NCBI GenBank assembly: GCA_029248525.1 | Contig: JAQWJE010000049.1 | Location: forward strand, 613,836-677,835 | From: Candidatus Binatia bacterium | Lineage (GTDB): Bacteria; Desulfobacterota; Binatia; UBA12015 | Length of the DNA: 64,000 bases | Reading direction: 5' to 3' | Part shown: piece by piece, positions 8,604-17,370 of the stretch | How the letters are laid out: each line of letters begins with the position of its first letter | Numbering within the stretch: the stretch's first letter is position 1 | Program-made: the position numbers and the translations under genes | The notes under the pieces: model-generated | The model's database searches: none | What the model was told of the DNA's origin: nothing | Seen by the model: the letters and a program-made list of their open reading frames with translations, nothing else

Positions 8604-9806
8604 ATGATGAATTCTCGAAGCCGCCTGTTTGCGGCGCTGCAGGACCGCGACTACCGAATGTTCTTCGGGGCCTTTCTCGTCAATCAGACGGGATTCTGGA
8701 TTTCCCATATTTCTCTCCAGGCGCTGATTGCGGAAAAGAGCGACGGAGACCCCTTTATGGTGGGTCTGCTCTTCTTCTGCCTCTTCGTCCCCGCCTTCTT
8801 TCTGGCGCCGATCGCGGGCGTCGCCGCTGACAGATTCAACCGAAAGACAATCATGATTGCAGGTTACTCTGCGATCGCTCTGCTCACAGGGATCCTCGCC
8901 GGTGCGGTATATGCCGAGATCGCAAGCGAACCCCTGATCCTGGGGATCGCCGGGCTGATGGGCGTCTGCTTTGCGATGGGTGGGCCCGCGGGCTCTGCGG
9001 TGGCGGCCAATGCGGTTGACCGGGAGGCGCTTCCCAGTGCGATCTCCCTTCAGGCGGCAGCGAATAATATCACGCGAGTTGCGGGCCCGATCTTCGCGGC
9101 ACCCTTTTTGGCTTCCGGGCAATTTGAAGTTTCCTTTGCGGCGTTTTCGATCCTCTCGTTACTCTCGATCGGATTTCTGCTTCGCATGAATTTGCGTCCC
9201 TACACCGTCGAGGCTGATAGCGGTGGCCTGTGGTCTCGCCTTGGCAGCGGTTTGACGCATGCGCGCGAAAGAAAGCCCGCGGTCGCAGCGCTGCTCACGG
9301 CGGCGGTCCTGGCAGGGTTTGGGGTCGCTCATATTGCTCTCTTGCCGAGCTATGCCTTGCGGGTTCTCGGAGACGAAGCTTACTACGCATGGATTATCGT
9401 GGCGCAGGGCCTCGGTGCCTTCGCCGGAGCGATGGCCAGTGGCCGGGACCCGCATCCCTCTGTTCGGCGTGCCGGATTTCTGCTCGTGGCCTATGCTTGC
9501 GCGCTGTTTCTTTTGGTCCTTGCGCCGGTTCTCTGGGTCGTGCTCGCGGCCGAGTTTATCTCGGGCTTTTTCTATTTCGCGATCATGACCAGCATGCAGA
9601 CGCTGCTCCAGCAGATCGTCGACGAGGCGAAAAGAGGCCGCGTCATGAGCCTTTTTCAGGTGGCCTGGGCCGGGATGTCGCCCTTCGGAGCTCTGTTTCT
9701 GGGAACTCTCGGCAGTGCCTTCGGCTTGTTGCCAGCGATCTTTTTCGCCTCATGCGTTTGTCTGGGATACGGGTTCTGGCTTGTTTTCCGACATCGGGAG
9801 GCCTGA
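8604..9806 (+). CDS. Major facilitator superfamily exporter, EntS-like
   Basis: A 400-residue twelve-helix MFS transporter. The N-terminal RDYRMFFGAFLVNQTGFWI and the loop AGVAADRFNRKT (family A-loop with RxNRK) place it in the MFS_3/EntS-like group, whose members export siderophores, drugs or other small molecules by proton antiport. Two adjacent ATG codons at 8604 and 8607 are possible starts. It follows the dihaem cytochrome by 10 bases and is probably cotranscribed. The substrate is unknown; if the neighbouring RibA/creatininase genes make a small molecule, this is a candidate exporter, but the strand switch at 6878-7600 separates them. Confidence 0.85.
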   Translation: MMNSRSRLFAALQDRDYRMFFGAFLVNQTGFWISHISLQALIAEKSDGDPFMVGLLFFCLFVPAFFLAPIAGVAADRFNRKTIMIAGYSAIALLTGILAGAVYAEIASEPLILGIAGLMGVCFAMGGPAGSAVAANAVDREALPSAISLQAAANNITRVAGPIFAAPFLASGQFEVSFAAFSILSLLSIGFLLRMNLRPYTVEADSGGLWSRLGSGLTHARERKPAVAALLTAAVLAGFGVAHIALLPSYALRVLGDEAYYAWIIVAQGLGAFAGAMASGRDPHPSVRRAGFLLVAYACALFLLVLAPVLWVVLAAEFISGFFYFAIMTSMQTLLQQIVDEAKRGRVMSLFQVAWAGMSPFGALFLGTLGSAFGLLPAIFFASCVCLGYGFWLVFRHREA

Positions 9807-9907
9807 AAACATTGAAGAAAAATAGATTTTCCACCTAAAATTCGGTTTCCGGTCGATTTCTCTTCCCGGGACGGCTCAGGTTCGTCTATGATCCCGGTAC
9901 GCGGTTA

Positions 9908-10582
9908 TCAGTCCTCCTCCTGTAAACCGCATTTTCCATACATTTTACCTTTTTTCTGGACCGGTTTTGCCGGTTTTTCGACGGATTCGCTCCTGCTGCG
10001 CTGTTCCTCCTCTACGGCGACAGCAGGGGCGATGGCGTCGGCCAGTCCCGCGTCAGCCAATTCTGAGTAGAGTCGGATCAGTTCGGGAAGTTGGTAATGG
10101 GCGTTCAATCCACTGGGATTTGGTAGAACCCAAACTCTGGCCCCGACGAGGGCGTTCTCCTGTCGGCCAAGAGGCACCTTCGCTTCTCCGGATGCGAGAC
10201 GGTAGGCTCCGATGCCGAGGAACGCGATATTTTCGGGCCGGTACCGCCGGATTTTCTTCTGCAGGTTCTCCCAGCCTGATGCGAATTCGTCCGGGGAAAG
10301 TTCAGCTGCGGCGCGGGTCGCGCGGTCGACAAGATTGGTGATTCCGAGCCCGAAGCCGGGCAGGAGACCATCTTCCTCAGGGTCGAGAAGCCGCGGCGTC
10401 AGCTTCGCTCCGGCAAGCGTCTTCCAAAATCGATTCCCCGGTCGGGCAAAATGATGTCCGACAGCAGCCGTCATCAAACTTGGATTGATGCCGCAAAACA
10501 GAACTCGCAAATCCTTGCGGATGATATCTCGACAATATTTGTTGGCGGCGTCGGCGAGGACCTCCGCAGAAGGTTGATCCAT
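9908..10582 (-). CDS. mug: G/U mismatch-specific DNA glycosylase
   Basis: A 224-residue protein of the uracil-DNA glycosylase superfamily, MUG/TDG branch, which excises uracil or ethenocytosine from mismatches. Motif A appears as FCGINPSL with Asn in the catalytic position, and the DNA-intercalating motif as NPSGLNAHY. HFARPGNRFWK is also typical of the family. The last 45 residues are a Lys/Glu-rich low-complexity tail (VEEEQRSRSESVEKPAKP) not needed for the fold. It lies 9 bases after the stop of the upstream amidohydrolase on the same strand. Confidence 0.85.
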   Translation of the reverse strand: MDQPSAEVLADAANKYCRDIIRKDLRVLFCGINPSLMTAAVGHHFARPGNRFWKTLAGAKLTPRLLDPEEDGLLPGFGLGITNLVDRATRAAAELSPDEFASGWENLQKKIRRYRPENIAFLGIGAYRLASGEAKVPLGRQENALVGARVWVLPNPSGLNAHYQLPELIRLYSELADAGLADAIAPAVAVEEEQRSRSESVEKPAKPVQKKGKMYGKCGLQEED

Positions 10583-10591
10583 TCGGAAATA

Positions 10592-11806
10592 TCAGGGCAG
10601 TCGTTGAGGTGGCAGCGGATGTCGATAAAGACTCGCGGCGTTTTCATGGGCGATCATGCGAATCTCGCGATCCGGGAGCGGTGCCAGCAGCTTGTGCATG
10701 ACTTCCTGGGTGTCGGGCCACGTCCCGTCACCGTGTGGGTAGTCCGACTCGAAAAGAATATTCTCGACTCCGATGGTCTCTTTCGTGCAGAGAGTGGATG
10801 GATCATCGATCATGCAGAACCAGAAATTACGTCGAAGTGTGTCCGACGGGCTCAGATCGCCTGGCCAATTAGATCCGTAGCCCGAGCGCGCCATGATATT
10901 GTCGACCCGATCGATCAACCCCGCGACCCAGCCGATGCCGCCCTCGGACATGGCGATCTTGAGCTCCGGATAGCGCGCAGGCCAGCCGCTCCAGAGCCAT
11001 TCCGCGCAGGAGGTCACAGCCATCGGGTTGAACAGGGTCGCGCCGAGTTCCAGCATCGGAGCGCCGGCAGGCATGGCGGCGAAACCGGAGGAGCCTACGT
11101 GCAGGTTCATGACGGTTTCCGTCTCGGCACAAGCTCGAATCAGCGGTTCCCAGTGGGGATCGAAGATGGCGGGATAGCCATGCCTGTGAGGTTGTTCGGG
11201 AAGAGTCACGGCCGTGAACCCGCGGGCCGCATTGCGACGAATCTCTGCAGCACCTTTTTCCGGATCGGCGAGGTAGGTGATCCCCAGCGGGACGATTCTC
11301 TCGGGGTAGGGGCTGTACCACTCCTCGAATAGCCAATCGTTCCACGCGCGAACGCAGGCGAGGCCCAGATCGGGGTCCTTGGTTTCGGAGAAGAGAGTGC
11401 CGCCGAATCCAGTCACGCCCGAAGGAAAGTTTACCGAGGCGTGGATTCCGCCGATATCCATATCCGCAATTCGCGCATCGATATCCCAGCAGCCGCGACG
11501 AATTTCGTCGAATCGGGAAGGCTCGACCCGGTGATCCTCACGTGGCCGACCGGCCACGGCCATGAAACCGACCTGGAAATAGGGCTGATCCTCGATCATC
11601 CAGACCTCGTGACCTTCAGCGGTTTCAATCACGCGGGGAGCGGCTTGTCGGAATTTTTCCGGCAATCGTCCTTCGAAGGTGTTTTTGGGTTCCATCAGAT
11701 GGTCGTCGACCGAAATGAGTGTGTAATGAACCGGACGAGGCTCCGGGTCGGGCGGGAGCGGTTTGCTCACCGGTCGTTTGATGCCGAGTTTGACGGGTTG
11801 AACCAT
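10592..11806 (-). CDS. Amidohydrolase-2 family metal-dependent hydrolase
   Basis: A 404-residue TIM-barrel protein of the amidohydrolase-2 (ACMSD-like) family, which carries out metal-dependent hydrolysis or decarboxylation, often in aromatic breakdown. Seen in the sequence: the N-terminal metal signature variant SVDDHLMEP, the central MNLHVGSSG strand and the C-terminal ESDYPHGDGTWP with the metal-binding Asp. The start at 11806 is chosen because residues upstream show no homology. It is probably cotranscribed with mug. The substrate is unknown. Confidence 0.82.
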   Translation of the reverse strand: MVQPVKLGIKRPVSKPLPPDPEPRPVHYTLISVDDHLMEPKNTFEGRLPEKFRQAAPRVIETAEGHEVWMIEDQPYFQVGFMAVAGRPREDHRVEPSRFDEIRRGCWDIDARIADMDIGGIHASVNFPSGVTGFGGTLFSETKDPDLGLACVRAWNDWLFEEWYSPYPERIVPLGITYLADPEKGAAEIRRNAARGFTAVTLPEQPHRHGYPAIFDPHWEPLIRACAETETVMNLHVGSSGFAAMPAGAPMLELGATLFNPMAVTSCAEWLWSGWPARYPELKIAMSEGGIGWVAGLIDRVDNIMARSGYGSNWPGDLSPSDTLRRNFWFCMIDDPSTLCTKETIGVENILFESDYPHGDGTWPDTQEVMHKLLAPLPDREIRMIAHENAASLYRHPLPPQRLP

Positions 11807-11884
11807 GTGCTTATCCCTTCCCCGCGAGGAGACACAGTGCAAGCTCCGGGTTGAAGGAAGTCTCGGAATCAGCAAAATTTCGGT

Positions 11885-12688
11885 ATGGGCCTCGCTGACG
11901 TACACGCACATCTGACGCATCCGGAATTACGGGGCGATCTGGACACCATTTTGGCCAAGGCGGAATCCGTGGGGGTTTCGACGATTTTGGTCAACGGTTT
12001 GAACCCGCGAGACAACGAAGCCGCTCGGGAACTTGCGAAAACCTATCCGCAGATAAAGGCAGCGTTCGGATTCTATCCGATAGATGCGGTGTTGCCGGAA
12101 ATGCGGGCTCTGGGCACGGACTACCCCCGGGAGGGAGAAGAATGCACGGCTGCCGACGGGCTGCAGTGGTTGCAGGCGCACGCAGCTGAAGCGTTTGCGA
12201 TCGGGGAGATCGGCTTGGATGGCTATTGGGTGCCCGAGGCGCTCTGGGAGTCTCAGGAGACGGTCTTTCGCCAGGCCGTGGAGATTGCGATGGAGCATGA
12301 CAAGGCGATCATTATCCACACACGCAAGCGCGAGCGTCGTGCCTTTGAAATCCTGAAGGAGATGGGCGCTGAGCGCGTCGATTGGCATTGCTTTGGGGGG
12401 AAAGTGAAGCTTGCCCGCCAAATTGCCGAGCACGGACATTGGTTGTCGATCCCGGCGAATGCGCGTCGGTCGGAGAGTTTCACGCGGATGCTGGAAACCC
12501 TGCCGCGGGAGAAGATTCTGCTCGAAACGGATTGTCCCTATCTCTCACCCGATCGCACGCGGCGGAGTGGCCCCGCGGATATCGCTGGTACAGCGAGCTA
12601 TGCCGGCGAGTTGTGGGAGACATCGGTCGAAGACGTGATCTCCCGCCTGACCGAAAACTTTGAGCAACTTTTCGGTCAGACACCCTGA
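11885..12688 (+). CDS. tatD: TatD-family metal-dependent deoxyribonuclease
   Basis: A 267-residue TatD-type TIM-barrel nuclease. Metal ligands are visible: DVHAHL (H7, H9), the Glu in IGEIGLDGYW, the His in IIHTRKRE, the His in VDWHCFGG and the Asp in LLETDCPYLSP. The family has 3'-5' exonuclease activity and is used in DNA repair or fragmentation. It is divergent from the amidohydrolase, with 78 bases between, and its start follows a GGT-rich stretch without a strong ribosome site. Confidence 0.9.
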   Translation: MGLADVHAHLTHPELRGDLDTILAKAESVGVSTILVNGLNPRDNEAARELAKTYPQIKAAFGFYPIDAVLPEMRALGTDYPREGEECTAADGLQWLQAHAAEAFAIGEIGLDGYWVPEALWESQETVFRQAVEIAMEHDKAIIIHTRKRERRAFEILKEMGAERVDWHCFGGKVKLARQIAEHGHWLSIPANARRSESFTRMLETLPREKILLETDCPYLSPDRTRRSGPADIAGTASYAGELWETSVEDVISRLTENFEQLFGQTP

Positions 12689-12717
12689 CGCAGTGGCCTA
12701 TCGGTCATGGGCGACGC

Positions 12718-13197
12718 CTAGCCATGAACCATCTTCACTTGCTCGGGCGTCTTGAATTTGCCGCCGGCCTTGATCCACGCGCGGGTCACCTCCGGGGCAT
12801 CCTTGGCGGGGTTGTAGACATCTTCCTCGGACTGCCACAGGCCATTGCCCCCGTAGACCAGCCTTGACCAGTTCGGAAAGCGGAAAGGTGTGCCGTCAGC
12901 CTGAAAGGGCTCGGGGTATGCGTTGTAGACTTCCCAGATCACGGCACCACGCTCCTCGTCGATGACGGACCAGCCTTCCGGGAACGTCATGGTCGGAAAG
13001 GGAGCCATTACGCCGCAGATCCATTTGCGGATGGTCTCGCGTCCATTCATTTCGCCATAGGCGTGCTCAACGTAGTGGGCGTCTTCGGTGAAGAGATCGG
13101 CCCAGATATTCCAATCCCCTGTCTTCGAGGCGATGTCCCGCGCCCGCCGATAGTTTTGAAAGGCCTCAAGAATTTCTTCGCGTGTGTATTTACCCAT
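12718..13197 (-). CDS. NTF2-like / SnoaL-like cone-fold protein
   Basis: A 159-residue protein with the cone-shaped NTF2/SnoaL fold signature: an N-terminal helix, the WADLFTEDAHYVEH strand with the usual acidic and His residues, and the ETIRKWI helix. The family includes ketosteroid isomerases, polyketide cyclases and dehydratases as well as binding proteins with no activity. No full catalytic set can be named here. It is divergent from the thioesterase gene; the 118-base gap between them probably holds both promoters. Confidence 0.75.
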   Translation of the reverse strand: MGKYTREEILEAFQNYRRARDIASKTGDWNIWADLFTEDAHYVEHAYGEMNGRETIRKWICGVMAPFPTMTFPEGWSVIDEERGAVIWEVYNAYPEPFQADGTPFRFPNWSRLVYGGNGLWQSEEDVYNPAKDAPEVTRAWIKAGGKFKTPEQVKMVHG

Positions 13198-13315
13198 GAT
13201 TTTCCTCTTGTCGCGTCATCGCTGCCCGGAATGCTTTTTCGTCTCGATGGTTGTGGCCTGTCGCTTGCGCTTCGTCAATCTCGTTACTCAGCTCTGGGCA
13301 CGCTATAGGAATTCC

Positions 13316-14068
13316 ATGGTGGATTTGAAGTCCGAAGAGTTCCGCGCGCTCTGGGAGCCCCGTGATAATCCGGCAACGGGTGTTTGGCGGGTTCGACGAC
13401 GTCTGGCGGCTGCGATGCGATTGGTGATCGAGCGTCTGACGACCAGTGATGCCCCCGAAGAAGAATTGGCTGTGGTAGCGGCCCGCCTGGAGGACTATGC
13501 CGATCGATTGGCCGACCATCCCCAGCGTGATCGTTATGACGGCTTTGCCGAGGCGGCGGTTGCAGATCCTGCGGCTGCCAAAAAGTCCATGGGTGGAGCG
13601 CATTTTGATTTCTCGCCACTCATCGGCCAATCGAATCCGCTCGCTCCTCCGATCGTAATCACGTCGGATGAGCAAGGCGTTCGAGGAGAGGCGACTTTCG
13701 GGTCTGCCTATGAGGGACCTCCGGGCTGTGTGCACGGGGGATGTATTGCGGCCGCCTTTGATGAAGTTCTTGGTTACACCCAAACGTTTACAGGGCAGCC
13801 GGGCATGACCGGAACATTGGAGACCCTCTATCGGTCGCCGACACCGCTCCACACCCCTCTGGTCTTTCGCAGCCATGTCGAGTCCATCGAGGGACGCAAG
13901 GTCATTTGTCGAGGGACTCTGCACGAAGGAGATCGCCTTTGCGCGGAGGCGAAGGCCATCTTTATTTCGCTTCGTGAGGGCAAGATGGCGGGGCTGGTGG
14001 ACAAGCGCGCCATGCGGACACGTGCAGGAACGGCCGCGCAGTCGGAGCCCTCGGACAAGGATTCCTAG
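13316..14068 (+). CDS. PaaI-type hotdog thioesterase with N-terminal extension
   Basis: A 250-residue protein whose C-terminal 150 residues form a hotdog fold. The signature GPPGCVHGGCIAAAFDEVLGY places it in the PaaI-like acyl-CoA thioesterase group, which clears stalled CoA esters. The N-terminal 90 residues are Arg- and Ala-rich and predicted helical (AVVAARLEDYADRLAD); this part is common in actinobacterial and deltaproteobacterial relatives. The start at 13316 (MVDLKSEE) is chosen over an in-frame start 44 codons earlier, which would overlap the NTF2-like gene and encodes unrelated sequence. Confidence 0.8.
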   Translation: MVDLKSEEFRALWEPRDNPATGVWRVRRRLAAAMRLVIERLTTSDAPEEELAVVAARLEDYADRLADHPQRDRYDGFAEAAVADPAAAKKSMGGAHFDFSPLIGQSNPLAPPIVITSDEQGVRGEATFGSAYEGPPGCVHGGCIAAAFDEVLGYTQTFTGQPGMTGTLETLYRSPTPLHTPLVFRSHVESIEGRKVICRGTLHEGDRLCAEAKAIFISLREGKMAGLVDKRAMRTRAGTAAQSEPSDKDS

Positions 14069-14157
14069 AGTCGCCACGCGCACGGGAGTTGCTGGCCGGG
14101 CAGGCGCGGGGTAGCACGGCTCTCGGGGCGGGCGATCTGGCAACGGGGGGGACAGTC

Positions 14158-15246
14158 GTGGCGGGTGGGAAGAGCACTGCGGGAAAACGCGCGAAGCCCC
14201 GGAAGGCTCCTGCCCGCAAGAAGCGCGCCCCGCGTCGGGGTAAGGCGAAAGGACGGAAGTCCGGAGGAGGATTGGGCCCCCGGATCTACCGGGCCGCGGA
14301 AATTCTTGTCGGGGGGAGTTTGGTTGCCGCCGCGAGCTTGGCGGTTCTGGCGCGTCAGGCCGGATCGGTATCGCCGCTAGCTCTTTTGGCAAGCTTGGCA
14401 GGGATCACGGTCCTCGGCACCGTACTCGTGCTGGTTCTGGAGAAGCTCCGCCGCCTGGCTCCCGGGCGTTGGCGAGATTGTCTGAATCTGGCCGCATTGC
14501 TGGGCCTTGGCGGCCTTGTTTGGGCTGCGCCGCCGACTTTGGCTTTGGATGCCTTGCGCGAAGTTCTCGCCGGAGAGCGAATGACGCAGGTGCGGGTTGT
14601 CCGCCACCAAGTTTTCGCTGCCTACCGCCGAATGGATCTGGTCGGACAGGAAATGATTCTCGAGCGGTCGCGAGTCTTTGAACCAACTGTTCGGGAAGCC
14701 GCGACCGCCTTTGGCGAAGATCCGGAGATTCTGATGGGCGTGGCCGCCACCGAGTCGAGTTTCCATCCGCGCCCCAGTCGTGACGGTGGGCGAGGGCTGT
14801 TCCAGATTACGTCTGTGCCGGTGGACGCCAGAGTTCTGGCACGGGAGAAGTTGCAGGTGGCTCGACTGGATCCTTTGAACCAGAGGCACAACGCCTATCT
14901 CGCAGCAGCCACTCTGGCGAAGTACCGGGAGCAGATGAATGGGGATCTTTTCTTGACGCTTCTGGCGTATAATATCGGGCCGCATAACGGCGGCCTGAAG
15001 TTCATCATGGAGAAGTACGGAGCAAGCAATTTCGCTCAGGCGCAGCCGTACCTGAAAGAATTACCCAGAGACTACCCGATCCGGGTGCTCGCGGCGGCGC
15101 TGGCCTATCGAGTTTGGGGTAAACTTGGCTCGCTTCCTCGTTATGAGGAGGGTTCTCGTGCTCAGGAGGTTCAGGCGTTGGGAATTCCTGGACTCGATGA
15201 GCCTTCGTTGCTGGACGCCTGGGTGTCGGGGGCTCCTCCTCGTTGA
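14158..15246 (+). CDS. Membrane-anchored SLT-type lytic transglycosylase
   Basis: A 362-residue protein that cleaves peptidoglycan glycan strands. Residues 10-36 are almost all Lys, Arg, Ala and Pro (a cytoplasmic basic tail); residues 43-130 hold about three hydrophobic helices; the C-terminal half is an SLT/goose-lysozyme-like domain with the catalytic Glu at 199 in ATESSFHPR, then GRGLFQIT and LLAYNIGP. The GTG at 14158 is preceded by a purine-rich GGGGGGA; a TTG at 14089 would add 23 residues. Its last 76 bases overlap the convergent Lgt-like gene. Confidence 0.82.
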   Translation: MAGGKSTAGKRAKPRKAPARKKRAPRRGKAKGRKSGGGLGPRIYRAAEILVGGSLVAAASLAVLARQAGSVSPLALLASLAGITVLGTVLVLVLEKLRRLAPGRWRDCLNLAALLGLGGLVWAAPPTLALDALREVLAGERMTQVRVVRHQVFAAYRRMDLVGQEMILERSRVFEPTVREAATAFGEDPEILMGVAATESSFHPRPSRDGGRGLFQITSVPVDARVLAREKLQVARLDPLNQRHNAYLAAATLAKYREQMNGDLFLTLLAYNIGPHNGGLKFIMEKYGASNFAQAQPYLKELPRDYPIRVLAAALAYRVWGKLGSLPRYEEGSRAQEVQALGIPGLDEPSLLDAWVSGAPPR

Positions 15247-16028
15247 CGGTGCTGCTGCCAGAAAATTCCGACGAGCGACCCGAAGAGCAATGACCGGTCG
15301 ATCTGCTGCTGGAGAGGAATCTCCACCAGCAAGATGGTTTCCCGAAAGGATTCGACGGCCAGTCGGCCGCCGCAGAATATCGCCACAAAAAGCAGAAAAG
15401 ATACTCCGTCCTTTGCGCCTCGTTGAAGCGCGTATCGGGCGACCGTCGTTGCGAGGAGACCAACGGCGACCAGATAGAAAGGGAGAGGGTGGACCGGGAG
15501 GCTTGAGGTCGCGTCTTCGGGCACGAGTCCGCGTGCGAAATGGTTCCACCACGCGGGACGCCCTTGCGCATATTCGAGGCAAAAAAAGGTGTCGCAAAGG
15601 GAACCGAAACAACAACCGGCGATCAGGCAGCCCAAGCGTCCGATCGCCATGGCGATCCCGGACAAAGGCGCTACCCGGTCCAGAATGGACCATCCATCGA
15701 GGCGGTGTTGGCAAAGCCTCGGCAGGATCATTCCCAAAAACACCGCGGCCAGGACCAGACCTCCGGCGATGCGTTGTCCCGACTGGTTGAGCGCCATGAA
15801 TCCGCGCTGCCCGGTCAGGATTTCCGGAAGTTGGCTCATTTGTCCGAAAAAGGGGTGCAGCTTGGCTCCCGCAAGGGCCAGAAGGACTGCCAAGCTCGGC
15901 CCGGCCCAGAGCAGTGGATGGGATGGGCGGCCCAGCTCCCGACATCTCGCGTGAAGGAGGAGGGCGCCGCCGATCGCAAAGAATACGGCGGCGCTCCCCC
16001 AGGCAATCGCGTAGGGGCTGGTGCCCAT
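15171..16028 (-). CDS. Lgt-like prolipoprotein diacylglyceryl transferase paralogue
   Basis: A 285-residue polytopic membrane protein related to Lgt, the enzyme that attaches diacylglycerol to lipobox cysteines. The signature loop reads AIGRLGCLIAGCCFG: the essential Arg is kept, but residues equivalent to E. coli N146 and E151 are both Cys. VESFR near the C-terminus matches the second conserved Arg region. Cys-containing variants occur in several phyla, so this may be active or a paralogue with another lipid-transfer role. Its ATG overlaps the stop of the exported repeat protein by one base, so the two are translationally coupled; the 3' end overlaps the transglycosylase. Confidence 0.75.
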   Translation of the reverse strand: MGTSPYAIAWGSAAVFFAIGGALLLHARCRELGRPSHPLLWAGPSLAVLLALAGAKLHPFFGQMSQLPEILTGQRGFMALNQSGQRIAGGLVLAAVFLGMILPRLCQHRLDGWSILDRVAPLSGIAMAIGRLGCLIAGCCFGSLCDTFFCLEYAQGRPAWWNHFARGLVPEDATSSLPVHPLPFYLVAVGLLATTVARYALQRGAKDGVSFLLFVAIFCGGRLAVESFRETILLVEIPLQQQIDRSLLFGSLVGIFWQQHRQRGGAPDTQASSNEGSSSPGIPNA

Positions 16029-17245
16029 CAGAAGATACTCAAAAAATCGATTCCAAAGTCGATATCGACGTCAACGTCGACGTCCACATCGATGAGGACG
16101 TCGGCCATATCTCGATCGCGGCTCCTGTAGGTGGCCAGAAACATCGCACCCGGCCGCATGGCCGATGTCACCCCGAGGACGAAAGGAAACTCTGCGGATC
16201 GTCCGAGGAGAGGGGCATTCACGTAGATGGTTGGCGCCTGTTGGATTAGCCATCCGAGACGGCAACTGGACGCATGAGGGCCGTTGCACGCGGTGTTGGC
16301 CGTATAAGCGACGACGGCGTCGTCTGGTCGTAATTCGAGCCAAAAATTGGGCGTGTCCTGATCCACGTCGAGAATGGTTTCAAATCCATCGCCATCGTCG
16401 GGCCCGTCGGCGATGGAGGCATGCATCCATTGCGCATTGCGGACGCGTGTTTCGATGAACGCAGTCCGTCCTTCCTGGCCATTCCATTCAACGCGGAAGG
16501 AGCCGAGTTCGGGGGGCTCGGTAAAGCGGCTCCAGAGGCCTGTGCGCTCGTCGCGAGTGCGGACCCGGAGGTCCGTAAGCATGCCATATTCGGATCCGCT
16601 GCCGGGGCGGCTGGTGATCAGCTGCGTCGAGAGCGAACTGTCGAGTTCGGAGAGGGAAAACCCGCCTCGATCATCGGCGCGAGTCTCGCCAAGATAGAGC
16701 CAATCACAATTGTTGATGCACTTGGTGGGGAGTGGTTTATGAGGTTTTTCGAGACTGCTCCGTTTTGAAAAAAAGCGCTGGCGCGCAAAGACCTGAACCG
16801 CGCCGAGAGGCTTTGCGCAACGGCCGCTGACCATCGCCAGATCGTTTCCTTTCATGCGAGCCGTTTCGATGATCGGAACCCCGCCGTAGGCGCATCCGCA
16901 GAGTGCAGATGCCTCGTTGGGGACGGCTGCCTGCAGTCCGATCAGGAGTGCCAGAATGGCGAGGACTCCGAGGCACTTTTTCTTGCCGGGGATATTCCGT
17001 ATGCTGCCGGGCTGATTTTTCCATCGTGATCCCGCTTTGGGCTCTGACCTGGATCGCGTTCTTCCGCCGGAGCGAGCCATCGTCGTAATCGTAAACGAGT
17101 CATATTCCGACTCGCCGACGGGATCGCCTCCAAGGTTTGGGGAGTGATTCGGGGAGTGATTCGGGGAGTGATTCGGGCGGTGATTCGGGCGGTGATTCGG
17201 GCAGTCGCTTTGGCGGTGCTGCATGGGTTTTTCGGTTTCGAGCAT
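16028..17245 (-). CDS. Exported protein of unknown function with Pro-Asn-His repeats and an Asp-Val tail
   Basis: 405 residues. No known family recognised. Residues 17-37 are five tandem PNHR/PNHS units; a basic stretch follows, then a hydrophobic segment (CLGVLAILALLIGLQAA) ending NEASA, which looks like a late signal peptide or anchor. The mature part has paired cysteines (CGCAYGG, TKCINNC, ACNGPHASSC) and a beta-rich central region; it ends in a DVDVDVDVDID tail. The start at 17245 is fixed by a consensus AGGAGG six bases upstream; the downstream ATG at 17080 has no ribosome site. No good lipobox is visible. It is coupled to an Lgt paralogue, suggesting that both act at the envelope. Confidence 0.7.
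   Translation of the reverse strand: MLETEKPMQHRQSDCPNHRPNHRPNHSPNHSPNHSPNLGGDPVGESEYDSFTITTMARSGGRTRSRSEPKAGSRWKNQPGSIRNIPGKKKCLGVLAILALLIGLQAAVPNEASALCGCAYGGVPIIETARMKGNDLAMVSGRCAKPLGAVQVFARQRFFSKRSSLEKPHKPLPTKCINNCDWLYLGETRADDRGGFSLSELDSSLSTQLITSRPGSGSEYGMLTDLRVRTRDERTGLWSRFTEPPELGSFRVEWNGQEGRTAFIETRVRNAQWMHASIADGPDDGDGFETILDVDQDTPNFWLELRPDDAVVAYTANTACNGPHASSCRLGWLIQQAPTIYVNAPLLGRSAEFPFVLGVTSAMRPGAMFLATYRSRDRDMADVLIDVDVDVDVDIDFGIDFLSIF
17139..17210. repeat. 12-bp tandem repeat, about six units, coding
   Basis: Plus-strand units GGGGAGTGATTC (three copies), GGGCGGTGATTC (two copies) and a degenerate sixth. They lie in frame in the exported protein and encode PNHS and PNHR on the minus strand. 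A unit length divisible by three means copy-number change keeps the frame. Confidence 0.9.
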
Positions 17246-17251
17246 TGAAAT

Positions 17252-17257
17252 CCTCCT
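17252..17257 (-). promoter_or_regulatory. Strong ribosome binding site deciding the start at 17245
   Basis: The minus strand reads AGGAGG, six bases before the ATG at 17245. This decides in favour of a start that includes the Pro-Asn-His repeats, and against both the in-frame upstream extension and the ATG at 17080. Confidence 0.7.
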
Positions 17258-17370
17258 GGTTGGGGCACCCCCTACGGAGTGCAGACTTTTCGGCAGCGCA
17301 GCAGCAAAATGCGGCAGGGCCCGGAACAGAAGAATCCGGGACCTCGGATCCCGTAAGCCGGATATCCGCA

